Below are positions 53,458 through 61,472 of a stretch of DNA of 64,000 nt, piece by piece. A model generated the notes under the pieces. The model was not told where the DNA came from. It worked only from the letters and a program-made list of their open reading frames with translations, and did not search any database. Position numbers and translations under genes: made by a program. The DNA comes from Niabella sp. Its GTDB lineage: Bacteria; Bacteroidota; Bacteroidia; Chitinophagales; Chitinophagaceae. How positions within the stretch are numbered: the first letter of the stretch is position 1; each line of letters begins with the position of its first letter. The stretch lies in assembly GCA_017744715.1 (NCBI GenBank), contig JAGIAT010000001.1, positions 372,001-436,000 on the forward strand, in the 5' to 3' direction.

Positions 53458-53739
53458 AGCCCGCAAATAGTATTTGGGATTTCCCGTTTTAAAATCTATG
53501 GGCAAACAACTAATGTTTGATGAACAGAATATTGTAGCATAATCTTATGCTTAAACTTGATTTGGATAAAAATTTAAAACAGGAAGGTGATAGACTTCTT
53601 GAAAAACTGAAAAGGTCCTTATTATCTTAAAGTTAATTCGTATTGCTTTTTTAATCCGTGAATCTAAAAATAAATTAAGCCAAGTGACAAACCCACACAG
53701 CCCATGAGGCCTGCGCGAGACACAGATAATATTGCAGTT

Positions 53740-53982
53740 CTATTTCCCTTTAAAAATCGAATCATTAAAAAAGTCATAAACGGAAATCCCAATTTCCTTG
53801 CAAAACTTATTTACTGTAAGAATAGAAGCCCCTTTGGTTTCCCATCTGTATTGGCTTTGCTTGTCTTTATCTGTTTCAGATGCAAAAGCAGACATGTGTT
53901 TTCCGGTCTTTTCCCGTAAGCCTTTCATACGGAGAGCAATCTTATTTTTAATGTCAATATCGTCTTTGTCCAGCTTTCGCAT
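53740..53982 (-). CDS. XRE-family helix-turn-helix regulator
   Basis: 80 residues, a single HTH_3 domain: ALRMKGLREKTGKHMSAFAS (helices 1-2), QSQYRWETKGASILTVNKF (recognition helix region) and CKEIGISVYDFF (helices 4-5). AT-rich like the gene before it. It is divergent from the structured leader at 54062-54301, and an inverted repeat, GTAAAC-N6-GTTTAC, lies 34 bp upstream of its start. It probably autoregulates and may control the opposite promoter. Confidence 0.85.
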   Translation of the reverse strand: MRKLDKDDIDIKNKIALRMKGLREKTGKHMSAFASETDKDKQSQYRWETKGASILTVNKFCKEIGISVYDFFNDSIFKGK

Positions 53983-54015
53983 AATGCAAGTGTGGATAAT
54001 TTTTTCAAAAAAATG

Positions 54016-54033
54016 GTAAACGAAGTTGTTTAC
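54016..54033. promoter_or_regulatory. Inverted-repeat operator candidate for the XRE regulator
   Basis: The GTAAAC and GTTTAC arms are separated by GAAGTT. It overlaps the -33 element of the rightward promoter, a position suited to repression. Confidence 0.6.
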
Positions 54034-54056
54034 TTATTATAGAGTATGTATCTTTG
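54026..54056 (+). promoter_or_regulatory. Consensus Bacteroidota promoter for the structured leader
   Basis: TTG at 54026-54028, 20-bp spacer, then TATCTTTG at 54049-54056, an exact match to the -33 TTG / -7 TAnnTTTG pattern. Predicted transcript start about 54060-54064. It is the clearest promoter in the window. Confidence 0.75.
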
Positions 54057-54061
54057 TGGTA

Positions 54062-54301
54062 GTCCAGTTATAATTGGGCATAGTAGAAAAAATTATTTAA
54101 GAGTCTCGTCGTTCAAAGAATGACAGCCAAGAAAGCGAGACGGTAAAAGTGCCCATATCTACTGACATAGCTATATTTGTAGCCTAAGGTAGGTGTGGGT
54201 CTTGCCGTAAATCCATTTTCTTGGCTGTCACTAAGAACGGTGGTTGGTAAGGCCCGCACCTATCCTTTTTTTGTGCGGGTGCCAGCCTAAAACTTTTTGT
54301 T
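54062..54301 (+). ncRNA. Predicted structured leader or small RNA with interlocking stems
   Basis: About 240 nt between the promoter and the next ORF. Segment A TGACAGCCAAGAAA (54121-54134) pairs perfectly with A' (54217-54230), extended after an internal loop by CGTTC/GAACG (54110-54114 with 54235-54239). Segment B (54190-54206) pairs with B' (54246-54262) over 17 positions, 14 Watson-Crick and 3 G-U. Since the order is A-B-A'-B', the two stems form a pseudoknot or exclude each other. B' can alternatively pair with GTGCGGGT (54273-54280), 21 nt before the ATG. This suggests a switch controlling the downstream gene, or a free-standing RNA. I know no Rfam family that fits. Confidence 0.55.
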
Positions 54302-54772
54302 ATGAACAACGCCGTTGCTACACCCGCACCAGACACCAACCCCTATTTTAATGAAGCCCAATGGCTGCAAGTGCTGTTTCTGCTGGCAGATACGCAATGC
54401 TGGCTGCAACAATTGCAGGAAGAGCTTATTTGGCAGCTACCGGTAAAAAACCGCAAAAAGCTATTGCGCAAAAACTGGTACCTGAGCGCTAAAGCACTGG
54501 CGCATATTTTAGAGCGCCATTATTATAAGGTACCGCGCCACCCGCTGGCCAGTGAGTTTACCCTACCCATACCTGCTATTGCCGCCGCCATAAGGGATGC
54601 CTACCAGCAACCACCCGCGCCGGTGCCGGATAGCGAACTGTTGCAACGGGTATGGGATACCGGCGCGCCCGTTGGCTATGATACCACCGGCCGCGTAGTT
54701 AATATACTTACCGTTATTGCCGATGCAGCGGGGGATATTATTACGGCCTTCCCGGGGATCATAGACCTGTGA
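54302..54772 (+). CDS. Unrecognised 156-residue protein downstream of structured RNA
   Basis: No signal or membrane segment. The Trp/Gln-rich helix (WLQVLFLLADTQCWLQQLQEE) is followed by a basic stretch (PVKNRKKLLRKNWYLSA), then HILERHYYKVPRHP, and a C-terminal Val/Ile/Ala-rich end. The basic segment could contact nucleic acid. I recognise no family. It starts immediately after the structured leader, which makes it the likely target or partner of that RNA. Confidence 0.65.
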   Translation: MNNAVATPAPDTNPYFNEAQWLQVLFLLADTQCWLQQLQEELIWQLPVKNRKKLLRKNWYLSAKALAHILERHYYKVPRHPLASEFTLPIPAIAAAIRDAYQQPPAPVPDSELLQRVWDTGAPVGYDTTGRVVNILTVIADAAGDIITAFPGIIDL

Positions 54773-54778
54773 GGTTGC

Positions 54779-55004
54779 AAGGCTCCGGCCTTACAGAGAT
54801 GCCTCGGCTCCGTTGCACTGCGCTCGGCATGACGGAAGCGTGATGGTTGACCGTTATCATGGTCGCATGACGTAAACCTTGTTCCGTCACCCTGAGCGCA
54901 ACGTAGTGGAGCCGAAGGGTCTCACGGATATCGAACTGTTCGGTATTACAGAGATGCCTCGGCTACTCCCGCTATCGCGGGATCCGCTCGGCATGACGAA
55001 AGTG
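54779..55004. repeat. Dispersed repeat pair (AGATGCCTCGGCT...CGCTCGGCATGACG type)
   Basis: Two copies of a unit, about 54792-54834 and 54950-55000, both beginning TTACAGAGATGCCTCGGCT and ending GCTCGGCATGACG. Between them is GTCACCCTGAGCG...GAAGGGTCTC (about 54886-54923). A short hairpin, AAGGC-TCCG-GCCTT, at 54779-54792 follows the upstream gene. The spacer holds no gene. Confidence 0.7.
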
Positions 55005-55029
55005 CAATTAACCAAAAAAAACAAAACAT

Positions 55030-55587
55030 ATGAAAACCCTTCCCACAACCGATCCTTTCCAAACAGAATGCTGGAGCCTTGAAAAAACCATCAACCCCTA
55101 CCGGGTGTTTGTACGTTGCTTTACCGATGCCGGTGACCTGGATAAGCTGCGCAAACTATTGCTGCATGTGTTTCTTTTCATACATCCCTTCAAACCCCAG
55201 CACAAAGAATGCTTTTATGATGTGCACCTGGCGTTTATGGCCATTAATTCGGTTATTGAAGCGGCCCATTACCTCTGCAATACGGTTGAAAAGCAGGAAC
55301 CAACAGCGGCGCCTTCCATACCAGACAGCCTGCTTAAAAATGATGTATCTGTGGAGGAACGCAGCTTTACCGCTTACTTTATTTCTGTAGAGGAGTACTT
55401 AGATCCGCTTAAAGTATTCCAGGCTTTTTTTGAATACCAACCGCGCGGGGATTGGAGGGCCAACCTGCACGAGATCCTGTATTATTGCACGACGGATGAT
55501 TCCATTCAGGTTGAGATGGACCTGTTCTCCTTATGGTTCTACCTTACCAAACTACTGGAAGCCGCATACATTATCACACAACGCTGA
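55030..55587 (+). CDS. Unrecognised 185-residue helical protein
   Basis: A soluble, mostly helical protein rich in Phe, Leu and Tyr. It seems to contain two related halves: NPYRVFVRCFTDAGDLDKLR...VHLAFMAINSVIEAAHYLC and DPLKVFQAFFEYQPRGDWRA...LWFYLTKLLEAAYIITQR, each ending in a hydrophobic helix with EAAxxI/L. This suggests an internal duplication. No known domain. With the preceding 156-residue gene it may form a pair, although a repeat spacer of 257 bp lies between. Confidence 0.65.
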   Translation: MKTLPTTDPFQTECWSLEKTINPYRVFVRCFTDAGDLDKLRKLLLHVFLFIHPFKPQHKECFYDVHLAFMAINSVIEAAHYLCNTVEKQEPTAAPSIPDSLLKNDVSVEERSFTAYFISVEEYLDPLKVFQAFFEYQPRGDWRANLHEILYYCTTDDSIQVEMDLFSLWFYLTKLLEAAYIITQR

Positions 55588-55706
55588 ATCCGTTTTTTAC
55601 TTAACTTTAAATACCCGGTCCGCGTATTGCCATTGCCGGGGCTTTTACAGATGTTTATTATACAGAGAAGAACTATTCCGGTTTTAAAACGATTTAAACC
55701 CAAACC

Positions 55707-58157
55707 ATGAACCCGATCCTTAAACCATTGCTCGCCACGCTTGCAGCGCTGTTTTGTACCCTTGTGTTGTTGGCTCAGCCCGATCCGAAGCTAAAACAGG
55801 AATTGCTTCAAACCGGCTATATCCATCAAAGCCTGTTGCCGCTGGATCCATCAAAGGGCTTTGAAGCGATGGGTATCAAAAAGAAAGTATTGAATACGGT
55901 AATGCTCTGTGATATGGAAGATATGGGCGTATGGGCGCACAAGGGCATTGGCAGCATCCGTCAAACGGCAGAACGGAGTAAATCCGGCAAATACAGCCTG
56001 CGACTGGCCGCACCGGCTACCTCGCCAACCCTGCCGGATTGGGGCCTGGGAAGGGGCACCTGCCTGGCCTCCTTTAATGTGGGTGGCGCCAACTGGGAAC
56101 AATACAACCGGCTTAAATTTTATATCTATCCCGATTGCGAGGGTGCCCGGAGCATTTACCTGAACCTTTATGTAGAAAACGACGGGGTTACAAAGGTTCC
56201 GGATAAATACGGGCGGGAGGGCTATCACGAGATCAACCTGAAGAACGGTGAATGGAACGAATGCTTTGTAGAAATGGCCGGACTGGCCCGGGATAAGGTG
56301 ACCAAAATTTCCTTTGCCATTGAAACCTTTGGAAAGGAACTGACCATGGGCGATTCGCTGAAGTTTGATGTAGATGCTGTGGAACTGCAAACCGTGGATA
56401 ATCCGGAAACCGTACGTGGCTGGACACCGGCCCGGGACCGGATCATTTTTTCCACCAGTGGTTACCGGGTGGGCAGCGAAAAATCGGCCATCATTAATGT
56501 AACGGGCAACCCGGCGGCTTTCCAGGTGAAAGATGCACAAACCGGCCGCGTGGTGTATACGGGTAAGGTCCGCGAGCAACAAACGAACATCGGGACCTTC
56601 CGGACAGCCGATTTTTCAGACCTGAAAACAGAAGGGCAGTATATCATACAGGCAGGAGCAGTGCAAACAATGCCATTTTACATTCATAAAGATGTATGGG
56701 AAAACTCAGCCTGGCGTATGATCAACTTCCTGTATGCCGAGCGTTGCGGCTACCCGGTGCCCGGCAAACATGGTGCCTGTCATACCGACCTGCATGCAGA
56801 TTTTGAAGGGAAGACCATTCCGATAAACGGGGGCTGGCACGATGCGGCCGATATGTCGCAGCAGACCCTGCAAACCGGGGAGATCTCCTTATCGTTGTTT
56901 GAAATGGCCGCGCGTGCAAAGGAAAAGAACAACCTGCAGCTTTATAACCGGTTGATGGAAGAAGCCCTCTGGGGAATGGATTTTGTGATGCGCTCGCACC
57001 TGGGCAATGGCTATCGCGCGCAGACCTGGGGCACCAACCTGTGGACTGATCGCGCGATCGGCACCATTGATGATACGGCACGTCGCTCGGTGCTGGTGTT
57101 TAATGGTGCCCTGGAAAACTTCCTCCTTGCCGGTATCGAGGCCTATGCTTCGCAGATGATCAACAACGATGACGCACTAAAACAGAATCTCCGGAAGATC
57201 GCCATTGAAGATTTTGGATTTGCCCTCGACCGCTTTGAAAAACTGGGCTATGCAGAGCTGAATAAAAAAGGCGGAGGGCATGCAGGAATGGCCTCTCAAA
57301 GTCAGTATATGGCCAATATCTCCTGGGCCGCGAGTATGCTGTATCAACTTACCGGTGAAAAAAAATATGCTGATGAAGCGGTGAAGGCCATTCAATACAC
57401 GCTGCAATGCCAACGCACGGAATCGTTGAAGGATAAAGATGGACTGAGTGGTTTCTTTTACCGCGACCTGGACAAACGGTCGATTGTGCATTATACACAT
57501 CAGTCAAGGGATTATGCGTATATGGAGGCCCTGGAAGCACTTTGCGAGACCCAGCCCAAACATGCGGATTACGGAAAGTGGATCCATTCCATGACTTTAT
57601 ATGGCTCCTATCTGAAAAAGATCATGCAGTATGTACAGCCCTATGGCATGGTACCCAGCGGCGTGTATCACCGGGATGAGGTAAAGGATTCTGCCAATTT
57701 CTATGCGGTGCAGGTAGGCGTGCGGAGCGGTGGCGGTCCGGATTACAAGGAGCAGTACGAGAACGGGGTTCGCCTGGATGAGGAGCACCGGCTCCGTATT
57801 TTTCCGGTTTGGTACTCGTTCAGGGGTAATGGTGCTGTAAGTCTTTCAACAGGAAAAGCGGCGGCCATCTGCGGACGGATCTTAAAAGATAAAGCACTGA
57901 TGGATATTGCCGAGCAGCAACTGTTCTGGATCGTGGGTAAAAATCCATTCGGGCAATCACTGATCTATGGCGAGGGTAGTAACTACCCGCAGTTATACAC
58001 GGCGCTGCCGGGTGAAACGGTAGGCGCCATACCGGTGGGTATGCAGTCCTATTTTAATGAAGACCGTCCCTACTGGACGCAATTTAACACGGCAACTTAT
58101 AAGGAGGTTTGGGGTGCGCCCGCGGCAAGGTGGCTGATGCTGGTGGCGGAGTTTTAG
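55707..58157 (+). CDS. Glycoside hydrolase family 9 protein with N-terminal Ig-like domain
   Basis: 816 residues. Signal peptide ending LVLLAQ (about 23). A carbohydrate-binding-like beta domain (about 50-235, SLRLAAPATS, FNVGGANWEQYNRLKFYIYP), a CelD_N Ig-like domain (about 245-330), then the (alpha/alpha)6 GH9 catalytic domain. INGGWHDAADMSQQ supplies the Asp379/Asp382 pair; QSRDYAYMEAL and GKNPFGQSLIYGEG follow, with the acid Glu expected at the far C-terminus (AEF). It hydrolyses beta-glucans such as cellulose or xyloglucan pieces, or GlcN-type oligomers. Single gene. Confidence 0.9.
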   Translation: MNPILKPLLATLAALFCTLVLLAQPDPKLKQELLQTGYIHQSLLPLDPSKGFEAMGIKKKVLNTVMLCDMEDMGVWAHKGIGSIRQTAERSKSGKYSLRLAAPATSPTLPDWGLGRGTCLASFNVGGANWEQYNRLKFYIYPDCEGARSIYLNLYVENDGVTKVPDKYGREGYHEINLKNGEWNECFVEMAGLARDKVTKISFAIETFGKELTMGDSLKFDVDAVELQTVDNPETVRGWTPARDRIIFSTSGYRVGSEKSAIINVTGNPAAFQVKDAQTGRVVYTGKVREQQTNIGTFRTADFSDLKTEGQYIIQAGAVQTMPFYIHKDVWENSAWRMINFLYAERCGYPVPGKHGACHTDLHADFEGKTIPINGGWHDAADMSQQTLQTGEISLSLFEMAARAKEKNNLQLYNRLMEEALWGMDFVMRSHLGNGYRAQTWGTNLWTDRAIGTIDDTARRSVLVFNGALENFLLAGIEAYASQMINNDDALKQNLRKIAIEDFGFALDRFEKLGYAELNKKGGGHAGMASQSQYMANISWAASMLYQLTGEKKYADEAVKAIQYTLQCQRTESLKDKDGLSGFFYRDLDKRSIVHYTHQSRDYAYMEALEALCETQPKHADYGKWIHSMTLYGSYLKKIMQYVQPYGMVPSGVYHRDEVKDSANFYAVQVGVRSGGGPDYKEQYENGVRLDEEHRLRIFPVWYSFRGNGAVSLSTGKAAAICGRILKDKALMDIAEQQLFWIVGKNPFGQSLIYGEGSNYPQLYTALPGETVGAIPVGMQSYFNEDRPYWTQFNTATYKEVWGAPAARWLMLVAEF

Positions 58158-58273
58158 TTTATTGAATGCCGCAGATGCGCAGGTTATTTTAGGCATTAAT
58201 CAAAAATGAATCAGCGAATCAGCGGTAGCTTCTACTGCTGCCCGGATTAAATTATAAAAAAGGAGCGCAATGA

Positions 58274-58450
58274 TCAGGCTTGCATTTTCGTCTCTTTTTC
58301 ATTTAGGGCGCTCATTTTTTTTTGGGTCTCTTTCCAGAACAAATACAATTCCTCATTGCTTTTCAGGGTTTGATAAAGCCGCTCTCCTGGTGTTTTTTGC
58401 AACCAGATTTGTAATTGTAATTTCTTTATATGTTCCGGAGTATCCTGCAT
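58274..58450 (-). CDS. Small charged protein, 58 residues
   Basis: An ORF below usual length cut-offs but with coding character: QDTPEHIKKLQLQIWLQKTP, then GERLYQTLKSNEELYLFW and a Lys-rich helical C-terminus. The pattern EHIKKLQLQIWL...P.ERL resembles small orphan or antitoxin-like proteins of Bacteroidota often placed before a nucleotidyltransferase toxin, but no such partner is seen here, so it may be a remnant. It starts about 65 bp before the MITE-like element. Confidence 0.55.
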   Translation of the reverse strand: MQDTPEHIKKLQLQIWLQKTPGERLYQTLKSNEELYLFWKETQKKMSALNEKETKMQA

Positions 58451-58515
58451 TAGAGCAAATTTAAAAATGAATTCATGTAATAGCTGAGTTGAATGCCTTT
58501 ATAAAAGTAACGAAT

Positions 58516-58723
58516 CACAGGGCAAACGCATCTAAATTCAATACTTGCACCGTAGGTGCACTGTGTTTATAGTTGGTATATGGGTGGAGAATCGGGCTCT
58601 GTAGGAGCCCAATTTATATAATCATGGTTTTTCCAATAAACACAATGCGCCTGACGGCGCAATATTCGTTTAAAGGTTGAATATCCATTGGTTTGACCAC
58701 TATTTAGATGCGTTTGCCATGTG
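58516..58723. mobile_element. MITE-like element, 208 bp, with 22-bp terminal inverted repeats
   Basis: The left terminus at 58516-58537 (CACAGGGCAAACGCATCTAA...) and the right terminus at 58702-58723 are reverse complements with one mismatch. Both are flanked by the 6-bp direct repeat ACGAAT (58510-58515 and 58724-58729), as expected for a target-site duplication. Inside are small hairpins: TGCACC-GTA-GGTGCA (58546-58560), GGGCTC...GAGCCC (58594-58610) and TGCGCC-TGAC-GGCGCA (58646-58661). No ORF inside; a transposase would have to act in trans. Confidence 0.75.
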
Positions 58724-58791
58724 ACGAATCTCTTCAGCGTAAAAGGAGTGAAACATTTATCCTATTTTGCAATGGCAAATATTCCTTCTTT

Positions 58792-59208
58792 ATGCAGATC
58801 ATCTTATCCGGAGTTACCATTGACATGGAATTACATGCCATACATATTCACAATGATGAACCATTGTGGAAGTTGTTGAGCAAGGATCCGGAACAACATA
58901 CGGAAGTGCTGGTGCAGGAGGTATTTCAGGCTTATGAAACGCAGTTCCGTCGTAAACTGGAGATTGCTCCGGATTCGCTTGTGGTAGAAATCTGGGGACA
59001 TGTATATGCAGACCAGTTTGCGGATTATATTGCCCGGCTAACAGATTTGAACCTGGTAAAAAAACTCCTGCATCCCGTTCAAAAATACTGCGCGGTGATC
59101 GATTGCGGAGAAAAGGAACATGACACGAACCGCTGGTTCTGGGACCTGCTGGCTCCGCTTAAAGCTACCATTGGCGGATGGCTGCCGGGAAGTGAAGAGA
59201 CCTGTTAG
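58792..59208 (+). CDS. Unrecognised small soluble protein
   Basis: 138 residues from the ATG at 58792; an alternative start at 58825 gives 127 residues beginning ELHAIHIHNDEPLWKLLSKD. The longer frame from 58708 would begin inside the MITE-like element and is not supported. Mixed alpha/beta composition with VLVQEVFQAYETQFRRKLEI and LVVEIWGHVYADQFADY. No domain recognised. Its stop codon lies in a terminator stem shared with the opposing OmpA-family gene. Confidence 0.65.
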   Translation: MQIILSGVTIDMELHAIHIHNDEPLWKLLSKDPEQHTEVLVQEVFQAYETQFRRKLEIAPDSLVVEIWGHVYADQFADYIARLTDLNLVKKLLHPVQKYCAVIDCGEKEHDTNRWFWDLLAPLKATIGGWLPGSEETC

Positions 59209-59243
59209 GTATTTGTCCGCGTCAGGGCAGACCTAACAGGTCT
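59198..59243. terminator. 13-bp perfect inverted repeat between convergent genes
   Basis: AGACCTGTTAGGT (59198-59210) and ACCTAACAGGTCT (59231-59243) flank a 20-nt loop. The stem contains the TAG stop of the plus-strand gene and ends 6 bp before the stop of the minus-strand OmpA-family gene. Probable bidirectional terminator. Confidence 0.6.
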
Positions 59244-59249
59244 AAAATC

Positions 59250-61292
59250 TTACTCCAGCACCTTTATCTCCGTACGCCGGTTTAATTGGTGTTGTTCCTC
59301 GCTGCAGGGTACATCATTGCCGCAATCATTCAGTAACCGGCTTTCTCCATAGCCCCTTGCCTTCAATCGGTCTGCGGCAATACCCCTGCTTACCAGGTAA
59401 CGCACCGCTGATTCCGCGCGCCTGCGGGAAAGAGTCATATTAAAGGCATCACCGCCGCGACTGTCGGTATGGGATGACAATTCTATTTTAACCGCAGGGT
59501 TCTCCTTCAGGGTAGTTACCAGGTTATCCAGCACCGCCGCTGCATCCGGGCGAATGTCCCATTTGTTATAATCGTAGTAAATATCTTTTAATACAATGGA
59601 TGCGTCTTTCTTCAGTTCCATCACTTCCAGCGCCAGGTTTACATAAATCACCTCACTCCGGTTCAGGCCCTTCGTGGTAACTTTTTCCCGGTTAGAGAAA
59701 TAACCTTTATTTTGAGCGATGACGTTGTAATCCGTTTGCTGATCCAGCTGGTAATAGAACCGGCCAATGGAGTCGGAGGTTTTCTGCTCCGCGCTGCCGC
59801 GGGTTACATTGGTTAATGAGGTCTGGATAAACGGAAGTGGGCCCATGTCCGCCTTGTTAATGGTCTTGCCCGCCAGCGTAAACCGGATATCGTTATGGAT
59901 CAGCTCCCGGTAAATGGTTGCTGCCGGTGCGGAAAAATCAGCAATAGCAACGGCCGCTTCCGTGGTTTTAATGCCATTCTTGATACCGGTGATTTTATAG
60001 TTCCCGGTCGCCAGCGCCCGCTGTAACGGTATGCTGCCATCTTCGCGGGTCATGGTTTCTATAACGGATTCATCGCCTTCTTTTTCAATCCGGATATTCA
60101 CCCCATCCAGAGGTTTGCCGGTGGGTTTGTCGATCACCTTTACCGCCAGGTTTTTATCGGCAGGTGGTTGCGCCGGTACAACCACGGGGGGATCATTGAC
60201 CGGTACCGGCCGTTTTTTACCCAGCCAGATCTTTACGCCCAGGCTGGCACTTAAAAAGCCCAGGTTCTTTTTTTCGGTATAGGGCCGGGTAAACGTGTAT
60301 TTATCGGAATAACGCATATCCCGTTCGGAGGTAGCATCTGGTTTAAAAAGACTGATACTGCCGCTTACGGTACCATTGGAGGAAGCCTGACCTTTCATTT
60401 CTGGTGAAGGAATGTACCAGTAATCGACACCTGCCGACAAAGAGGCCCTGGGAGAAAAGAAAAACTCAAGACTGGCACCCCCGCGGGCGAGGAATTGCAT
60501 TTTGTTTTTTTCTTTAATATCTGCCGGACTGGCGGCGCCGCTGGCTTTATAGGCATCGTAAAAAGCACCGGACATGCCATATTTTTCATAATTACCCTCC
60601 ACATTAGCAGTAGCCGTTCCTACTGTGGGGCTTCCGATGGCCACCTCGCTGACAGGGGAACTTGAAACCAGGGTATTGTTGTAGCTGTAGGTATGCCGAT
60701 CCGGGGACGCCCCGTTTCCTTTGAGGTAATAATAACCGAAGCGATTCATGGAAATACCGCCCTGGGCGTAGACCGAGCCCTGCAGCTTTTGCCGCCCAAA
60801 CCAGAGGCGGGGGCCGGTTAATGCGTAAAATCCCTTAAAATCTTTAACGGCGCTTACCTGCTGTGTACTTTCGGGAAAGGTAAAATAATCGTTCTTTGCC
60901 TGACCAGAGTCCAGCGCATTTTTAAACTGACCGGAATTGCCCATTCCCCGCAATACCTCCTCAGCTGTTGCGGTAAAACGGTTCATTTCCGGGTGATTTC
61001 TTTTGATTTGGAGCATGCCAACCGCCAGTTCCCATCCAAAAGCGTTCTTCCGCCAGCCGCCGTTCACTTCCGCAAACATTCCATTGCCCAGGTGATAAAG
61101 CGGGTTGTCCCAAAGGGATTTGTTTTTTAAAAGATAACCGCCGCGCAGCCCGGCATAAAATCCCGTTTGGTATAAAGGATATCCGGGGTCATCGGTGCTG
61201 GCAGTGCTGGTAACAACATCATCTTGTGCAATAACTACCTGCATGGCGGTCAGCAGGCAGACAAAGGAAAGCAGTAACAATCTTTTTTTCAT
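59250..61292 (-). CDS. OmpA-family outer membrane protein
   Basis: 680 residues from the ATG at 61292, which gives a clear signal peptide (KKRLLLLSFVCLLTAMQVVIAQ); the frame extends 30 codons upstream. The N-terminal part (about 45-380) is barrel-like with FYAGLRGGYLL and ASLGVKIWLG. Then come carboxypeptidase-regulatory-like repeats (about 400-560, VKVIDKPTGKPLDGVNIRI). The C-terminal OmpA domain (about 570-680) has KIELSSHTDSRGGDAFNMTLSR-like peptidoglycan-binding residues (Asp and Arg). It links outer membrane and cell wall. Confidence 0.9.
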   Translation of the reverse strand: MKKRLLLLSFVCLLTAMQVVIAQDDVVTSTASTDDPGYPLYQTGFYAGLRGGYLLKNKSLWDNPLYHLGNGMFAEVNGGWRKNAFGWELAVGMLQIKRNHPEMNRFTATAEEVLRGMGNSGQFKNALDSGQAKNDYFTFPESTQQVSAVKDFKGFYALTGPRLWFGRQKLQGSVYAQGGISMNRFGYYYLKGNGASPDRHTYSYNNTLVSSSPVSEVAIGSPTVGTATANVEGNYEKYGMSGAFYDAYKASGAASPADIKEKNKMQFLARGGASLEFFFSPRASLSAGVDYWYIPSPEMKGQASSNGTVSGSISLFKPDATSERDMRYSDKYTFTRPYTEKKNLGFLSASLGVKIWLGKKRPVPVNDPPVVVPAQPPADKNLAVKVIDKPTGKPLDGVNIRIEKEGDESVIETMTREDGSIPLQRALATGNYKITGIKNGIKTTEAAVAIADFSAPAATIYRELIHNDIRFTLAGKTINKADMGPLPFIQTSLTNVTRGSAEQKTSDSIGRFYYQLDQQTDYNVIAQNKGYFSNREKVTTKGLNRSEVIYVNLALEVMELKKDASIVLKDIYYDYNKWDIRPDAAAVLDNLVTTLKENPAVKIELSSHTDSRGGDAFNMTLSRRRAESAVRYLVSRGIAADRLKARGYGESRLLNDCGNDVPCSEEQHQLNRRTEIKVLE

Positions 61293-61472
61293 GGTCGTTT
61301 TGAATAAAATAAAAATGGTTATAGTAGCCAGATTTGCGGTAAATATAGATGAAAAGACGCATGTATAAAAACCTGGACCCAATATGCAGCGCCCCGGCCT
61401 CCCTCATTTTGGCGATAGGGACACCGGGGCGGAAAGGGTAGCTTTACCTATTCATAATTAAACAACAGGCAT

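Noticed and set aside
53547..53630. 27-codon ORF (begins LKLDLDKNLKQEGDRL)
   Set aside because: Too short and without upstream continuation; probably a fragment in the acquired AT-rich patch.
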